Shown: positions 28,626 to 38,890, counted from the stretch's first letter. The stretch is 64,000 nt of DNA from Pantoea rodasii (GCF_002095465.1 NZ_MLFP01000015.1:52702-116701); one strand, 5' to 3'. Numbers and translations: made by a program. The notes: generated by a model not told the origin, from the letters alone.

Positions 28626-29821
28626 ATGTTGATGAATAAAACACAAAACCGCTTCCTGCTGTTCATGCTGATCGTGCTGGTGGCAGTCGGGCAGATGGCG
28701 CAAACCATCTACGTGCCGGCGATGGCTGACATGGCAGAAGCATTGAACGTACGCAGTGGCAGCCTGCAGCAGGTGATGGCCGCCTATTTGATGACCTATG
28801 GTGGATCGCAATTGATCTACGGTCCGCTGTCAGACAGCTTTGGCCGCCGTCCGGTGATCCTTGTCGGCATGACGATCTTTGCCGTGGGAGCGCTGATCGC
28901 CATGTTCGCGCCCTCATTGCAGATTCTGGTGCTGGGCAGTGCGGTGCAGGGCTTAGGCACCGGCGTGGCGGGCGTGATGGCACGCACCATGCCGCGCGAT
29001 CTCTATTCCGGCATCGCGCTGCGCCAGGCCAACAGCCTGCTTAACATGGGCATTTTGGTGAGCCCACTGCTGGCCCCGGTGATTGGCGCACTGCTCACGC
29101 ATATGTTTGGCTGGCATGCGTGCTTTGCCTTCCTGCTGTTGCTGTGCGTCGGAGTTACAGCTTCCATGGCGCGCTGGCTACCGGAAACGCGCCCGGTGGA
29201 TACACCCGTCACGCCCTTCCTGCGTCGTTATGCCACCTTGCTCGGTGACGGGAATTTTATCCGCTATCTGCTGCTGTTGGTGGGTGCGCTGGCAGGCATT
29301 GCGGTATTTGAGGCTAGCTGTGGCGTGCTGATGGGCGGCGTGCTCGGTCTGGATGGCATCACCGTTAGTATTCTGTTTATCCTGCCCATTCCAGCAGCGT
29401 TCTTTGGTGCGTGGTTTGCCGGACGCGAACAGAAGTCCTGGCATACGCTGATGTGGTACGGCGTCAACAGCTGCTTGCTGGCAGGTCTGCTGATGTGGAT
29501 CCCGTCATGGTTTGGTGTGATGAATATCTGGACGCTGTTGGTGCCCGCGGCGCTGTTCTTCTTTGGTGCCGGAATGCTGTTCCCATTGGCGACGTCGGGC
29601 GCGATGGAGCCGTATGCATGGTTAGCGGGGAGTGCGGGCGCACTGATTGGTGGCATACAGAATCTTGGGTCTGGCGTGATTGCCTGGCTGTCGGCGCTGT
29701 TGCCGCAGCACGATCAGTCGAGCTCGGCATGCTGATGTTCGTCACGTCACTGGTGATGCTGCTGTGCTGGTGGCCGCTCTCACGTCATCCGGAGAGCGGC
29801 AAACAGGCGATTACAGGATAA
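28626..29821 (+). CDS. emrD: Multidrug efflux MFS transporter EmrD, frameshifted near 3' end
   Basis: About 398 residues after correction; 12-helix major-facilitator antiporter of the DHA1 family. Helix 1 holds LVAVGQMAQTIYVPAMADMA, and GPLSDSFGRRPVILVG is the MFS motif A. The frame is lost in PQHDQSS around 29718-29725, where a missing base (for example C before TCGGCATG) would restore the last helix (GMLMFVTSLVMLLCWWPL) and place the stop at 29819-29821. It then overlaps the glpX stop. Start 28626 is chosen by homology; an ATG two codons later is also possible. In E. coli emrD lies elsewhere. Confidence 0.88.
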
Positions 29822-30821
29822 ACTGATGCAGCGCCGGGTCTTTGCGATCCAGATAGTGGATCGACTGGATGCGGCGGATAGTGCGTGATTTACCGCGCAC
29901 CAGCAGCGTTTCGCTGGTGGCGATATTACCGTTACGCGTAATGCCCTTCAGCAGGTCGCCAGTGGTGATGCCGGTGGCGGCGAAAATGACGTTATCGTTA
30001 CGCGCCATCTCTTCAAGCTTCAGGATTTCCCCGGCTTTAATGCCCATCTCAGCGCAGCGTTGCAACTCCTGCTCGCCCAGACGACGGTTCTCTTCACTGT
30101 CGCCTTTGACGTGGTGGCGTGCCAGCAGGCGTGCTTGCATATCGCCATCCATTGCACGGATCACCGCAGCTGACACCACGCCTTCCGGTGCGCCGCCGAT
30201 GCCGTAAAGCACATCGACTTCACTGTCTGGCATACAGGTCAAAATCGAGGCCGCGACATCGCCATCCGGGAACGAAAACACGCGCACGCCGAGCTGCTGC
30301 AGCTGAGCAATTACTGCATCGTGACGTGGCTTAGCCAGAATCGATACCGTCAGTTGGCTGAGCGGTTTGTCCAGGGCGATGGCGATGTTTTTCAGATTAG
30401 CTTCGAGCGGGAGGTTGAGATCGATAGCACCGCGTGCACCCGGCCCGACAATCAGTTTTTCCATGTACATATCAGGTGCGTGCAGGAAACTGCCTTTATC
30501 ACCCACCGCCAGCACTGCCAGCGCGTTGGCCTGGCCCATCGCCGTCATGCGGGTGCCTTCAATCGGATCGACTGCGATATCCACCGCATCGCCACGACCG
30601 GTACCGACTTTTTCACCAATGTAGAGCATCGGCGCTTCGTCAATTTCACCTTCGCCAATCACAATCTGGCCGTCGATATCGATGGTATTCAGCATAATGC
30701 GCATGGCGTGAACGGCTGCGCCGTCGGCCGCATTTTTATCGCCGCGTCCTAACCAGTGATAGCCCGCTAACGCAGCGGCTTCGGTCACACGGGAAAATTC
30801 AATCGCGAGTTCTCGTTTCAT
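29811..30821 (-). CDS. glpX: Fructose-1,6-bisphosphatase class II
   Basis: 336 residues, as E. coli GlpX. Metal-dependent gluconeogenic phosphatase. Metal and substrate motifs are visible: GEGEIDEAPMLYIGE near 57-71, VDPIEGT near 85-91, and the C-terminal half with DVLYGIGGAPEGV. Third member of the glp cluster but separated from glpK by a strong terminator. Confidence 0.97.
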   Translation of the reverse strand: MKRELAIEFSRVTEAAALAGYHWLGRGDKNAADGAAVHAMRIMLNTIDIDGQIVIGEGEIDEAPMLYIGEKVGTGRGDAVDIAVDPIEGTRMTAMGQANALAVLAVGDKGSFLHAPDMYMEKLIVGPGARGAIDLNLPLEANLKNIAIALDKPLSQLTVSILAKPRHDAVIAQLQQLGVRVFSFPDGDVAASILTCMPDSEVDVLYGIGGAPEGVVSAAVIRAMDGDMQARLLARHHVKGDSEENRRLGEQELQRCAEMGIKAGEILKLEEMARNDNVIFAATGITTGDLLKGITRNGNIATSETLLVRGKSRTIRRIQSIHYLDRKDPALHQFIL

Positions 30822-30882
30822 GGTTGCACCTGATAAAAAACAGGCAGGCAGTGTAGCACGAGGGGGAAAGTAGGGCGGGGAG

Positions 30883-30908
30883 AAAAACCCGCGGCAGGGC
30901 GCCGCGGG
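30883..30908 (-). terminator. Intrinsic terminator between glpK and glpX
   Basis: Perfect 8-bp all-GC stem CCCGCGGC / GCCGCGGG with an AGGGC loop, followed on the minus strand by a T5 run. Lies in the 96-base gap after glpK, so glpX would be transcribed at a lower level or from its own start. Confidence 0.88.
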
Positions 30909-30917
30909 TCAATGGTA

Positions 30918-32429
30918 TTACTCAGCGTCTTCCCATGCCTGCGCACGTGCTACGGCTTTCTTCCAGCCTGCATAGCGCACGTTGCGTTCGGTGGTTTCGA
31001 TGCTTGGGCGGAACTCACGCTCAATCACGGCTTTGGCACGGACTTCATCCAGATCGTTCCAGAAGCCAACTGCCAGACCGGCAAGGTATGCAGCACCCAG
31101 AGCAGTGACTTCACGCACTTCCGGACGCTCAACGCGCGTGCCGAGAATGTCGGACTGGAACTGCATCAGGAAGTTGTTGGCGACCGCACCGCCATCCACG
31201 CGTAAGGATTGCAGACGGGTGCCCGCATCGTTCTGCATCGCTTCCAGCACATCACGCGTTTGGTAAGCGATGGATTCCAGCGTAGCGCGGATGATGTGGT
31301 TAGCATTAGCACCACGCGTCAGGCCGAAGATGGCACCACGTGCATACGGGTCCCAGTAAGGCGCGCCCAAACCGGTGAAGGCTGGAACCATATACACGCC
31401 GTTGGAGTCTTTCACTTTCAGCGCGAAGTATTCAGAGTCAGTTGAATCATTGATCAACTTCATCTCATCACGCAGCCATTGAATCGATGCACCGCCGATG
31501 AATACCGCACCTTCCAATGCGTAGTTCACTTCGCCACGCGGGCCGCAAGCGATAGTGGTCAGCAGGCCGTGCGTTGAGGTCACGGCTTCGGTGCCGGTGT
31601 TCATCAACATAAAGCAACCGGTGCCGTAGGTGTTTTTCGCCATACCCGGTTGTACGCACAGCTGGCCGTAGAGTGCTGCCTGCTGGTCACCGGCGATACC
31701 GGCGATTGGAATACGCGTACCGCCTTTACCACCAATGTTGGTCTGGCCGTAGATTTCAGAAGAGCCTTTCAATTCCGGCAGCATTTCGCGCGGAATATCG
31801 AGGATCTCCAGCATGCGCTGATCCCATTCCAGCTTGTGGATGTTGTACATCATGGTACGAGAGGCGTTGGTGTGATCGGTGATGTGTACGCGTCCCTGGG
31901 TCATTTTCCACACCAGCCAGGTATCAACCGTACCAAACAGCAGCTCGCCACGTTTTGCACGCTCACGCGCACCCTCAACGTGATCAAGGATCCACTTCAC
32001 CTTGGTGCCAGAGAAGTACGGGTTAATCACCAGACCGGTAGTGTGCTGGATGTACTCTTCCAGGCCCTCTTTCTTCAGCTTGTTACAGTAGTCCGCTGTG
32101 CGTGGATCCTGCCAGACGATGGCGTTGTAGATCGGCTTACCGGTCTCTTTGTCCCACACGATGGCAGTTTCACGCTGATTGGTGATACCAATAGCGGCAA
32201 TCTCATCGGAACGGATGTCGGCATGGGCCAGCACTTCAACCAGCGTTGAGCTTTGTGACGCCCAAATATCCATTGGGTCGTGTTCTACCCAGCCCGCTTT
32301 CGGGTAGATCTGGGTGAATTCGCGCTGCGAGACGGCGACGATGTTCGCATCATGATCGAGTACCACGGCACGTGAGCTGGTTGTGCCCTGATCGAGCGCG
32401 AGAATGTATTTTTTATCAGTCGTAGTCAT
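30918..32429 (-). CDS. glpK: Glycerol kinase
   Basis: 503 residues (E. coli 502). Phosphorylates glycerol taken up by GlpF; in E. coli inhibited by fructose-1,6-bisphosphate and EIIA-Glc. FGGY-family kinase with ATP-loop [14 protein letters not shown] at the N-terminus and FGGY signature regions [11 protein letters not shown] and [10 protein letters not shown]. 29 bases after glpF. Confidence 0.98.
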   Translation of the reverse strand: MTTTDKKYILALDQGTTSSRAVVLDHDANIVAVSQREFTQIYPKAGWVEHDPMDIWASQSSTLVEVLAHADIRSDEIAAIGITNQRETAIVWDKETGKPIYNAIVWQDPRTADYCNKLKKEGLEEYIQHTTGLVINPYFSGTKVKWILDHVEGARERAKRGELLFGTVDTWLVWKMTQGRVHITDHTNASRTMMYNIHKLEWDQRMLEILDIPREMLPELKGSSEIYGQTNIGGKGGTRIPIAGIAGDQQAALYGQLCVQPGMAKNTYGTGCFMLMNTGTEAVTSTHGLLTTIACGPRGEVNYALEGAVFIGGASIQWLRDEMKLINDSTDSEYFALKVKDSNGVYMVPAFTGLGAPYWDPYARGAIFGLTRGANANHIIRATLESIAYQTRDVLEAMQNDAGTRLQSLRVDGGAVANNFLMQFQSDILGTRVERPEVREVTALGAAYLAGLAVGFWNDLDEVRAKAVIEREFRPSIETTERNVRYAGWKKAVARAQAWEDAE

Positions 32430-32458
32430 TTTATTTTCCTGATGATTAACGATGAAAC

Positions 32459-33307
32459 TTACGCTTTACGCTGTTCAGCGCGTGCGACAGGTTTTTCTAC
32501 TTTGCTGGTTTCCACAACATTGACCGGCAGATGACGACCAATCAGTGAACGGTAACCGAAGGCTCCGAGGCAAGCACCCACCAGCGGGCCAAAAATCGGC
32601 ACCAGGAAGTAAGGAATATCTTTACCACCGGTAAAGGCCACATCTCCCCAGCCAGCGACAAAGGCAAACAGTTTCGGACCGAAGTCACGCGCCGGGTTAA
32701 GGGCGAAGCCGGTGAGTGGGCCCATTGAACCACCAATCACGGCCACCAGCAGACCAATTAACAATGGTGCCAGTGGACCACGTGGCACACCGTTGCCGTC
32801 GTCGGTCAGCGCCATGATCACCGCCATCAATACCGCCGTGATCACCATCTCAACCAAGAACGCCTGACCGACACTGATGTGTGGGTTCGGATAGGTTGAG
32901 AAGATACCGGCCAAATCGAGGCTTTGTACGCTACCACGGACCATCTGATGGCTGGCTTCATAATCAAAGAACAAATTGTAGTAGAGACCATAAACCAGCG
33001 CCGCCGCACAGAAGGCACCGGCAACCTGCGCCAGGATGTACGGCAGAACTTTACGGCCTTCAAAGTTAGCGAACAGGCACAGAGCGACCGTTACGGCCGG
33101 ATTCAAATGCGCGCCTGATACGCCAGCACTGAGGTACACCGCCATGGAGACAGCAAGACCCCAGATGATACAGATTTCCCACTGACCGAATGAGGCGCCC
33201 GCCAGTTTTAGTGCAGCCACACAGCCTGCACCAAAAAAGATGATCAAACCGGTGCCTAGAAACTCGGCGATGCACTGACCTTTTAGTGTGTTCGTTGTCT
33301 GACTCAT
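32459..33307 (-). CDS. glpF: Glycerol uptake facilitator (aquaglyceroporin)
   Basis: 282 residues. Six-helix MIP channel passing glycerol across the inner membrane. The two pore NPA motifs are present: [12 protein letters not shown] near 69-71 and [12 protein letters not shown] near 203. GlpF-type aspartate after the second NPA-Arg (NPARD) marks it as a glycerol channel and not a water channel. First gene of glpFK(X). Confidence 0.98.
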   Translation of the reverse strand: MSQTTNTLKGQCIAEFLGTGLIIFFGAGCVAALKLAGASFGQWEICIIWGLAVSMAVYLSAGVSGAHLNPAVTVALCLFANFEGRKVLPYILAQVAGAFCAAALVYGLYYNLFFDYEASHQMVRGSVQSLDLAGIFSTYPNPHISVGQAFLVEMVITAVLMAVIMALTDDGNGVPRGPLAPLLIGLLVAVIGGSMGPLTGFALNPARDFGPKLFAFVAGWGDVAFTGGKDIPYFLVPIFGPLVGACLGAFGYRSLIGRHLPVNVVETSKVEKPVARAEQRKA

Positions 33308-33729
33308 AATGGTATTCCTGAAGCGAGGTTAAATTTTATCAGTTTTTGTTCTCAATCCATGAGTCACCCAGCTCTTATGTAGGGCTGATGTGAATTTATC
33401 GTTAACGAGCATAAACGAGAAATAGCGAAATCGAAATATGTGTACTCCGTCATAAAAATGCGCGTTTTCGCGTCTTTTACCTTTCTATATGACCCATTAA
33501 CCCTGCCCGCCCTCAGTCCAATATCGTGACCGCGCGCAAAAATGCGCGATCGTGAGCGTTTTTTTTAAGCATTAACTGAAAAGTGTTACAGACTGCCCCT
33601 GCAGGCCTTGTGCCGCTGGACTTGCGGGGTTTGGCTACATACAATCGAGACATCGTGGCTGGACGCACCATAACAAGGCAGTCCCAGCACCATCAACGCC
33701 TTGCAAGAGATTTAGGAGAGGTCATAAAG
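33308..33729. other. Divergent glpF / zapB control region (422 bases)
   Basis: No gene seen. The glpF-proximal half holds a GlpR-operator-like palindrome and a TGTGA half-site that could be CRP-related. The zapB-proximal half contains a small GC hairpin (CGCGC around AAAAAT) near 33531-33548 and a run of eight T near 33560, of unclear role. Confidence 0.5.
33394..33411. promoter_or_regulatory. Candidate GlpR operator upstream of glpF
   Basis: Reads ATTTATCGTTAACGAGCA, matching about 14 of 18 positions of the E. coli GlpR operator consensus including the core TCG-N4-CGA. Located about 90 bases upstream of glpF, where GlpR sites control glpFK in E. coli. Identified by eye only. Confidence 0.5.
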
Positions 33730-33969
33730 ATGTCATTTGAAGTGTTCGAGAAACTGGAAGCGAAAGTACAGCAGGCGATTGATACCATCACCCTGCTGCA
33801 GATGGAAATCGAAGAGCTGAAAGATCAGAATAATACGCTGCGTAATGAAGCCAGCCAGGCCTCCGGCAACCAGGATGCACTGGTGCGTGAAAACCAGCAT
33901 CTGAAAGAAGAACAGCACGTGTGGCAGGATCGTCTGCGTGCACTGTTGGGAAAAATGGAAGAGGTTTAA
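33730..33969 (+). CDS. zapB: Cell division protein ZapB
   Basis: 79 residues, nearly all a single coiled coil with heptad leucines ([20 protein letters not shown] onward). FtsZ-ring associated factor bridging ZapA and MatP. AGGAGAGG ribosome site just upstream fixes the start at 33730; an in-frame upstream extension would be non-conserved. Confidence 0.96.
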   Translation: MSFEVFEKLEAKVQQAIDTITLLQMEIEELKDQNNTLRNEASQASGNQDALVRENQHLKEEQHVWQDRLRALLGKMEEV

Positions 33970-34002
33970 GCCCGGATCTCAACATCAGCGCTTAAACCCA
34001 TG

Positions 34003-34026
34003 ACGGGTGCTGCGGCACCCGTTTTT
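34003..34026 (+). terminator. Intrinsic terminator of zapB
   Basis: Perfect 8-bp stem ACGGGTGC / GCACCCGT with a TGCG loop and a T5 run. Confidence 0.88.
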
Positions 34027-34034
34027 GTTGTGGC

Positions 34035-34520
34035 TTACTCGATATCGAGGGCGTCTTCCGACAGAATGATGCCAGTGTTATCGGCATAAAGATGGTCTCC
34101 CGAGAAGAAGGTCACCCCGCCAAAGTTAACGCGTACGTCACTTTCGCCAATCCCTTCACCCGCTGCACCCACCGGAATCGCGGCAATTGCCTGAATGCCA
34201 ATCTCCAGCTCTTCCAGATCGTCAACCTGACGCACTGAGCCGTAAATCACCAAACCTTCCCACTCGTTTTGCGCCGCCAGCCGCGCCAGCTGTGCATCAA
34301 CCAATGCACGACGCACCGAGCCGCCGCCATCAATCACTAACACGCGACCCCGGCCATTCTCTTCGAGCAGATCGTAAAGCAGGCCGTTGTCTTCGAAACA
34401 TTTCACTGTGGTGATTTGCCCACCGAATGAGGTGCGTCCGCCAAAATTGGAAAAAAGCGGTTCAACCACGTTCACTTCTTCATGGTAGATGTCACAGAGT
34501 TCGGAAGTATCGTATTTCAT
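34035..34520 (-). CDS. rraA: Ribonuclease E activity regulator RraA
   Basis: 161 residues, as in E. coli. Trimeric protein binding the RNase E degradosome region and modulating mRNA decay. Conserved core [34 protein letters not shown] and [14 protein letters not shown]. The start at [12 protein letters not shown] was chosen by homology over an upstream ATG. menA, which separates rraA from hslU in E. coli, is absent here. Confidence 0.97.
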   Translation of the reverse strand: MKYDTSELCDIYHEEVNVVEPLFSNFGGRTSFGGQITTVKCFEDNGLLYDLLEENGRGRVLVIDGGGSVRRALVDAQLARLAAQNEWEGLVIYGSVRQVDDLEELEIGIQAIAAIPVGAAGEGIGESDVRVNFGGVTFFSGDHLYADNTGIILSEDALDIE

Positions 34521-34673
34521 GAGGGTATCGTCTGTTTGCCACAGGAGCGGTAAGTATATCGCTATCTGACGATTGTTGGCAAAATCATCACCCGCTAAAA
34601 AAAGCGCTGCATCAATATCCTGCGTAAAAAAATGCCCGGCACAGTGGCCGGGCATCGGATAACGAAAGTACGC

Positions 34674-36011
34674 TTACAGAATAAAGCGGCTGAGATCTTC
34701 GTCCGCCACCAATTCATCCAGATGCTTGCCAACGTATTCAGCATCAATGGTGATGGAATCGCCGTTACGATCGCTGGCGTCATAGGAGATGTCTTCCATC
34801 AGACGCTCCAGCACGGTGTGCAGACGACGTGCGCCGATGTTCTCGGTGGTTTCGTTCACCTGCCATGCGGCTTCAGCAATGCGACGGATAGCGTCTTCGG
34901 TGAAATCAATATTCACCCCTTCGGTGCCCATCAGCGCTTTGTACTGTACGGTCACAGAGGCGTTTGGCTCCGTCAGAATGCGTTCGAAATCATTGACGGT
35001 CAGCGCCTGCAGCTCGACACGAATCGGCAAGCGGCCCTGCAGCTCTGGAATCAAATCGGACGGGCTTGCCACCTGGAACGCGCCAGAAGCGATAAACAGA
35101 ATGTGGTCGGTTTTCACCATGCCGTGCTTGGTGGACACGGTGCAACCTTCCACCAGTGGCAGCAGGTCACGCTGAACGCCTTCGCGAGAAACATCAGGAC
35201 CGCCGGCATTCTGGCCGCCGCGCTTACAGATTTTGTCGATTTCATCGATGAACACGATACCGTGCTGCTCAACGGCTTCGATGGCGTCTTGCTTCAGCTC
35301 TTCCGGATTGACCAGTTTTGCCGCTTCTTCTTCAATCAGCAGCTTCATGGCTTCTTTGATCTTCAGCTTACGCGGTTTCTGCTTCTGTCCGCCGAGGTTC
35401 TGGAACATCGACTGCAGCTGGCTGGTCATCTCTTCCATGCCCGGAGGCGCCATGATTTCAACACCGGCTGATGATGCGGCCAGATCGATTTCAATTTCTT
35501 TGTCGTCCAGCTGGCCTTCACGCAGTTTCTTGCGGAATGACTGACGAGCAGCAGAAGGTTCGGCGTTCTGTTCGGCCTGGCCCCAGTTATTTTTCGCCGG
35601 TGGGATCAGCGCATCAAGAATGCGCTCTTCCGCCATCTCTTCGGCGCGATATTTGTTTTTCTCGATCGCCTGGCTGCGCACCATCTTGATGGCGGAGTCG
35701 GTCAGGTCACGAATAATCGAGTCCACTTCTTTACCGACGTAACCGACTTCGGTGAATTTAGTGGCTTCAACTTTGATGAAAGGTGCGTTGGCGAGTTTTG
35801 CCAGACGACGTGCGATTTCGGTTTTACCGACACCGGTCGGGCCAATCATCAGGATGTTTTTTGGCGTCACTTCGTGGCGCAGCTCTTCGTCGAGCTGCAT
35901 GCGGCGCCAGCGGTTACGCAGCGCAATCGCCACGGCCTTCTTTGCGCCGTCCTGGCCGATGATAAAGCGGTTAAGCTCGCTGACAATCTCGCGTGGAGTC
36001 ATCTCAGACAT
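34674..36011 (-). CDS. hslU: HslUV protease ATPase subunit HslU
   Basis: 445 residues. AAA+ Clp/HSP100 unfoldase that feeds substrates to HslV. Walker [16 protein letters not shown] near 60-67 and Walker [11 protein letters not shown] near 252-258 are visible, with the inserted I-domain between and the C-terminal tail EDLSRFIL that docks into HslV. Five bases after hslV; heat-shock operon. Confidence 0.98.
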   Translation of the reverse strand: MSEMTPREIVSELNRFIIGQDGAKKAVAIALRNRWRRMQLDEELRHEVTPKNILMIGPTGVGKTEIARRLAKLANAPFIKVEATKFTEVGYVGKEVDSIIRDLTDSAIKMVRSQAIEKNKYRAEEMAEERILDALIPPAKNNWGQAEQNAEPSAARQSFRKKLREGQLDDKEIEIDLAASSAGVEIMAPPGMEEMTSQLQSMFQNLGGQKQKPRKLKIKEAMKLLIEEEAAKLVNPEELKQDAIEAVEQHGIVFIDEIDKICKRGGQNAGGPDVSREGVQRDLLPLVEGCTVSTKHGMVKTDHILFIASGAFQVASPSDLIPELQGRLPIRVELQALTVNDFERILTEPNASVTVQYKALMGTEGVNIDFTEDAIRRIAEAAWQVNETTENIGARRLHTVLERLMEDISYDASDRNGDSITIDAEYVGKHLDELVADEDLSRFIL

Positions 36012-36016
36012 GATGT

Positions 36017-36553
36017 TTAGTCCTTAGCCTTAGACGGTAATTCTTCGAAGTTGATGTTGTGGTTGGTGTAGATGCAGATATCGCCGGCGATGTTCAGCGC
36101 CTTCTCAACGATATCGCGGGCACCAATGTCGGTGTTCTCGAGCAGGGCACGCGCCGCTGCCTGGGCGTAAGGTCCACCCGAACCGATGGCAATCAGGTCA
36201 TTTTCCGGCTGAATCACGTCGCCGTTACCGCTGATGATCAGCGAGGAGTTTTCATCCGCAACGGCCAGCAATGCTTCAAGGCGACGCAGCATACGGTCTG
36301 TACGCCAGTCTTTTGCCAGCTCGACCGCGGCTTTCACCAGGTGGCCCTGATGCATCTCTAATTTGCGCTCGAACAGTTCAAACAGGGTGAAGGCATCTGC
36401 GGTGCCGCCAGCAAAACCAGCGATCACTTTGTCGTTGTAGAGACGACGCACTTTCTTCACGTTGCCTTTCATCACGGTGTTGCCGAGCGTAGCCTGGCCA
36501 TCACCGCCAATCACGACTCGGCCGTTGCGTCGTACACTTACTATTGTTGTCAC
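36017..36553 (-). CDS. hslV: HslUV protease peptidase subunit HslV
   Basis: 178 residues. Proteasome-beta-like N-terminal nucleophile peptidase; after Met removal the catalytic Thr is at position 1 ([20 protein letters not shown]). Dodecamer with HslU. First gene of hslVU with a sigma-32 promoter and a leader hairpin upstream. Confidence 0.98.
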   Translation of the reverse strand: MTTIVSVRRNGRVVIGGDGQATLGNTVMKGNVKKVRRLYNDKVIAGFAGGTADAFTLFELFERKLEMHQGHLVKAAVELAKDWRTDRMLRRLEALLAVADENSSLIISGNGDVIQPENDLIAIGSGGPYAQAAARALLENTDIGARDIVEKALNIAGDICIYTNHNINFEELPSKAKD

Positions 36554-36586
36554 GGGCAGACCCCTTGTTGCAGTGGAAAAGGAACT

Positions 36587-36603
36587 CCGCGCTCAGCGCG
36601 CGG
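36587..36603 (-). promoter_or_regulatory. 5' UTR hairpin of hslVU mRNA
   Basis: Perfect 6-bp stem CCGCGC / GCGCGG with a five-base loop, between the heat-shock promoter and hslV. A similar leader stem-loop stabilises hslVU mRNA in E. coli. Confidence 0.7.
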
Positions 36604-36619
36604 GGTATCATGCAACCAG

Positions 36620-36647
36620 ATATGGGGTGGGTTTAGAGGGTTTCAAC
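36620..36647 (-). promoter_or_regulatory. Sigma-32 (heat-shock) promoter of hslVU
   Basis: Minus strand shows GTTGAAA, 13 bases, then CCCCATAT, very close to the sigma-32 consensus CTTGAAA-N13-15-CCCCATNT. It overlaps the last codons of ftsN. Confidence 0.85.
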
Positions 36648-37535
36648 CCCCAATAGTGAGGGGAATACAGCTTCCGTGGCCGGAACTGTGTAAGCGTTTG
36701 ACTGTGCTATCGGCGCTGCTGCGGTCTTTAAACGGCCCGATAACCACACGATTCCAGCCACCGCCGGTGGTGATTCGGCTTTCGAAACCTTCGAATGCCA
36801 GGCCCGCGCGAACGGATTCCGCCTGATCTGTGCCTTTGAATGAACCACACTGCACCATCCAGCGTTGCGAAGCGGCTTTTTCTTCAGGTTTCGCTTTTGC
36901 CGTTTCCTGCGGTTTCGGTTGTTGTACCGGTTCACGCGTAATCGGCGCAGGCTGTTGTTGCTGACGCGTGGCCTGCTGTTGCTGGATCTGTTGTTGGCGC
37001 TGCTGCTGTTGAATCTGTTGCTGCTGACGCTGCATCTGCTGCTGTTGTTGCTGCACCTGCTGCTGGCGCTGCAGAGTTTGCTGGCGCTGTGCTGGCGTCT
37101 GTTCGTTCCACGGCACTTCGTTCAGCTGCGTCGGTTGCTGACGCATATCCGCCTGCATCTGCTCCAGCAGTTGACGCTGTTCATCCGTCAGTTGGGTTTG
37201 TGACTGAACGCCGCCGCCAGCAGAGGGCTCCGTCGGCGTCGGCACGGTGATCTGGCGATTTTCCAGTTCTTTGATGTACTTCCAGCGCTCTTCCGGCTTA
37301 GGCGGAAGGCCGTTGCCGTTGGCTTTATGATTCGGAATGACCTCAATCTCTTCTTTTTTATGATGAGAGATGAACCATAAACCACCGGCAAAGGTGACCA
37401 GCACGGCCACGGCCAGTACTATCATCAACTTTGAAGTGCCGGAGCCGCCTTTGCTTTTCTTGCTGCGGCCCGCTGCGGGTTTTTGCGACGCGTCCCTGTT
37501 GAACGCCCGCGGCCTACATAATCTCTCTGTGCCAC
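36643..37535 (-). CDS. ftsN: Cell division protein FtsN, frameshifted near N-terminus
   Basis: Essential late divisome activator of septal peptidoglycan synthesis. A GTG start at 37535 (VAQRDYVGRGRST; E. coli ftsN also starts with GTG) leads into a frame that stops. One extra A in the coding-strand A5 run (T5 at 37480-37484) restores RRKKPAAGRSKKSKGG, the transmembrane helix (LMIVLAVAVLVTFAGGLWFI) and the rest, about 297 residues. A periplasmic segment has LPPKPEERWKYIKELENRQ, then a glutamine-rich linker and the C-terminal SPOR domain (RWMVQCGSFKGTDQAESVRA to IPLTIGG). Since ftsN is essential, a real frameshift is very unlikely. Confidence 0.94.
36945..37090 (-). repeat. CAG/CAA-rich low-complexity tract in ftsN
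   Basis: On the coding strand this stretch is almost entirely glutamine codons, with runs of four to six Gln broken by Arg, Met, Ile or Val. It encodes a disordered periplasmic linker before the SPOR domain. The tract could vary in length between strains. Confidence 0.75.
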
Positions 37536-37686
37536 TTTCGTTCTGATACCCTTCAAAAAAATGCCAATGGGCGTGTAAATGTGCTGTTAATCGCCCGGTA
37601 AGGAATGCGCCATGTTACGCAAGGGCTGGAACTTTGACCAGCAGAGTCTGCCCTCAGAATCTGCTGAAAATGCAGGTCGCCGTCGG

Positions 37687-38724
37687 CTATTTTTCGCGTT
37701 TTGTGGCGGGTGCCGTACTTCCACGCACCCGCAATTCCGCATCCAGCAAGCGTGAACCGTTGTTGACGCGTTTGCCTTGCAGTTCATCCAACAGCAGCAG
37801 CATCGCCTCGCGGCCGATGGCAAAGCGCGGTTGTGCCACGGTGGTGAGCGGCGGATCGTAATACTGCGCCAGTTCGATATCGTCGAATCCCACCACGGAC
37901 AGATCCTGTGGAATGTGCATGCCGAGTTTGCGCGCCTGGTTCATCGCGCCCAGCGCCATTAAATCACTGTGACAGAAAATGGCTTTCGGTGGCTGCGGCA
38001 GGCTCATCAACTGTTTCAGTGCGTTGGCACCCGCTTCAAAGGTGAAATCGCCGTGCACAATCAACGTGGGATCGATGGCAATGCTGCTGCGGCGCAGTGC
38101 CTGAATATAGCCCTGTAAACGATACTGGCTGAGCGGGATATGTTCCGGCCCGGTAATACAGGCAATCTGGCGATGACCGAGTTGCAGCAGGTGATTAACC
38201 GCTTCAAACGCGGCGGTCAGGTTATCAATGTGCACAGTAGGCAGCGCCATTTCCGGGGCGAATTCGTTGCCCATCACCATCGGCGGCAGATTACGTTGGT
38301 CCTCGATACCGGCTTCAAACGGCAGCTGTGAACCCAGCAGCACCATCCCGTCGATTTGGCGCGTCAGCATCAGATTCAAAAAGGTTTTTTCCTGCTGATT
38401 CTGATGCGCGCAGTCGCCAATCAATACCAGATAGCCTTCCTGCGCTGCCGTGACTTCCACGCCACGGATAATTTCGCTGAAGAACGGATCGCAGATGTCC
38501 GGCACAATCACCAGGATGGTTTGCGTTTCGCCGCGCTTGGCATTGCGCGCCAGCCCGTGAGGCGCATAGCCAACATCAATCACCGCTTGTTCTACTTTCT
38601 GCCGGGTGGCAGCAGAGACTTTTTCCGGATTCATCAGCGCGCGAGAAACCGTGGCGGTAGACACGCCGGCTTTCTCGGCCACATCTTTCATGGTGGCAGC
38701 GGATGAGGGTTGCTTCTGGTCCAA
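37687..38724 (-). CDS. cytR: Transcriptional repressor CytR (LacI family)
   Basis: 345 residues from a TTG start at 38724. TTG is chosen because AGGAG lies seven bases upstream and the protein then begins like E. coli CytR (341 residues); an ATG at 38766 would add 14 residues without a good ribosome site. The helix-turn-helix is ATMKDVAEKAGVSTATVSRA, then a hinge and a periplasmic-binding-like domain (ICDPFFSEIIRGVEVTAAQ). Cytidine-responsive repressor of nucleoside uptake and catabolism genes, acting with CRP. Confidence 0.95.
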   Translation of the reverse strand: MDQKQPSSAATMKDVAEKAGVSTATVSRALMNPEKVSAATRQKVEQAVIDVGYAPHGLARNAKRGETQTILVIVPDICDPFFSEIIRGVEVTAAQEGYLVLIGDCAHQNQQEKTFLNLMLTRQIDGMVLLGSQLPFEAGIEDQRNLPPMVMGNEFAPEMALPTVHIDNLTAAFEAVNHLLQLGHRQIACITGPEHIPLSQYRLQGYIQALRRSSIAIDPTLIVHGDFTFEAGANALKQLMSLPQPPKAIFCHSDLMALGAMNQARKLGMHIPQDLSVVGFDDIELAQYYDPPLTTVAQPRFAIGREAMLLLLDELQGKRVNNGSRLLDAELRVRGSTAPATKREK

Positions 38725-38890
38725 CGTATAACTCCTGACGCGGTACAGCGCATTAATTTCAGACATTGCCGGGCTTCAACCGGGACGGGCATTATTGATA
38801 ACCCAACGCCGGGAGAGGTTGTTACTTAATTTGCATAAAAATTGTGACTTGTGCGACTTTTTTCGATCTGGCTCGCAGATGTGCTGCGGC

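Noticed and set aside
31650..32249. 199-codon open frame on the plus strand
   Set aside because: Antisense shadow of glpK.
34632..35471. 279-codon open frame on the plus strand
   Set aside because: Fully antisense to intact hslU, no family signature; a by-product of hslU codon bias.
36945..37090. CRISPR-like or tandem repeat array
   Set aside because: It is a glutamine-codon tract in the ftsN coding frame with no regular spacer structure.
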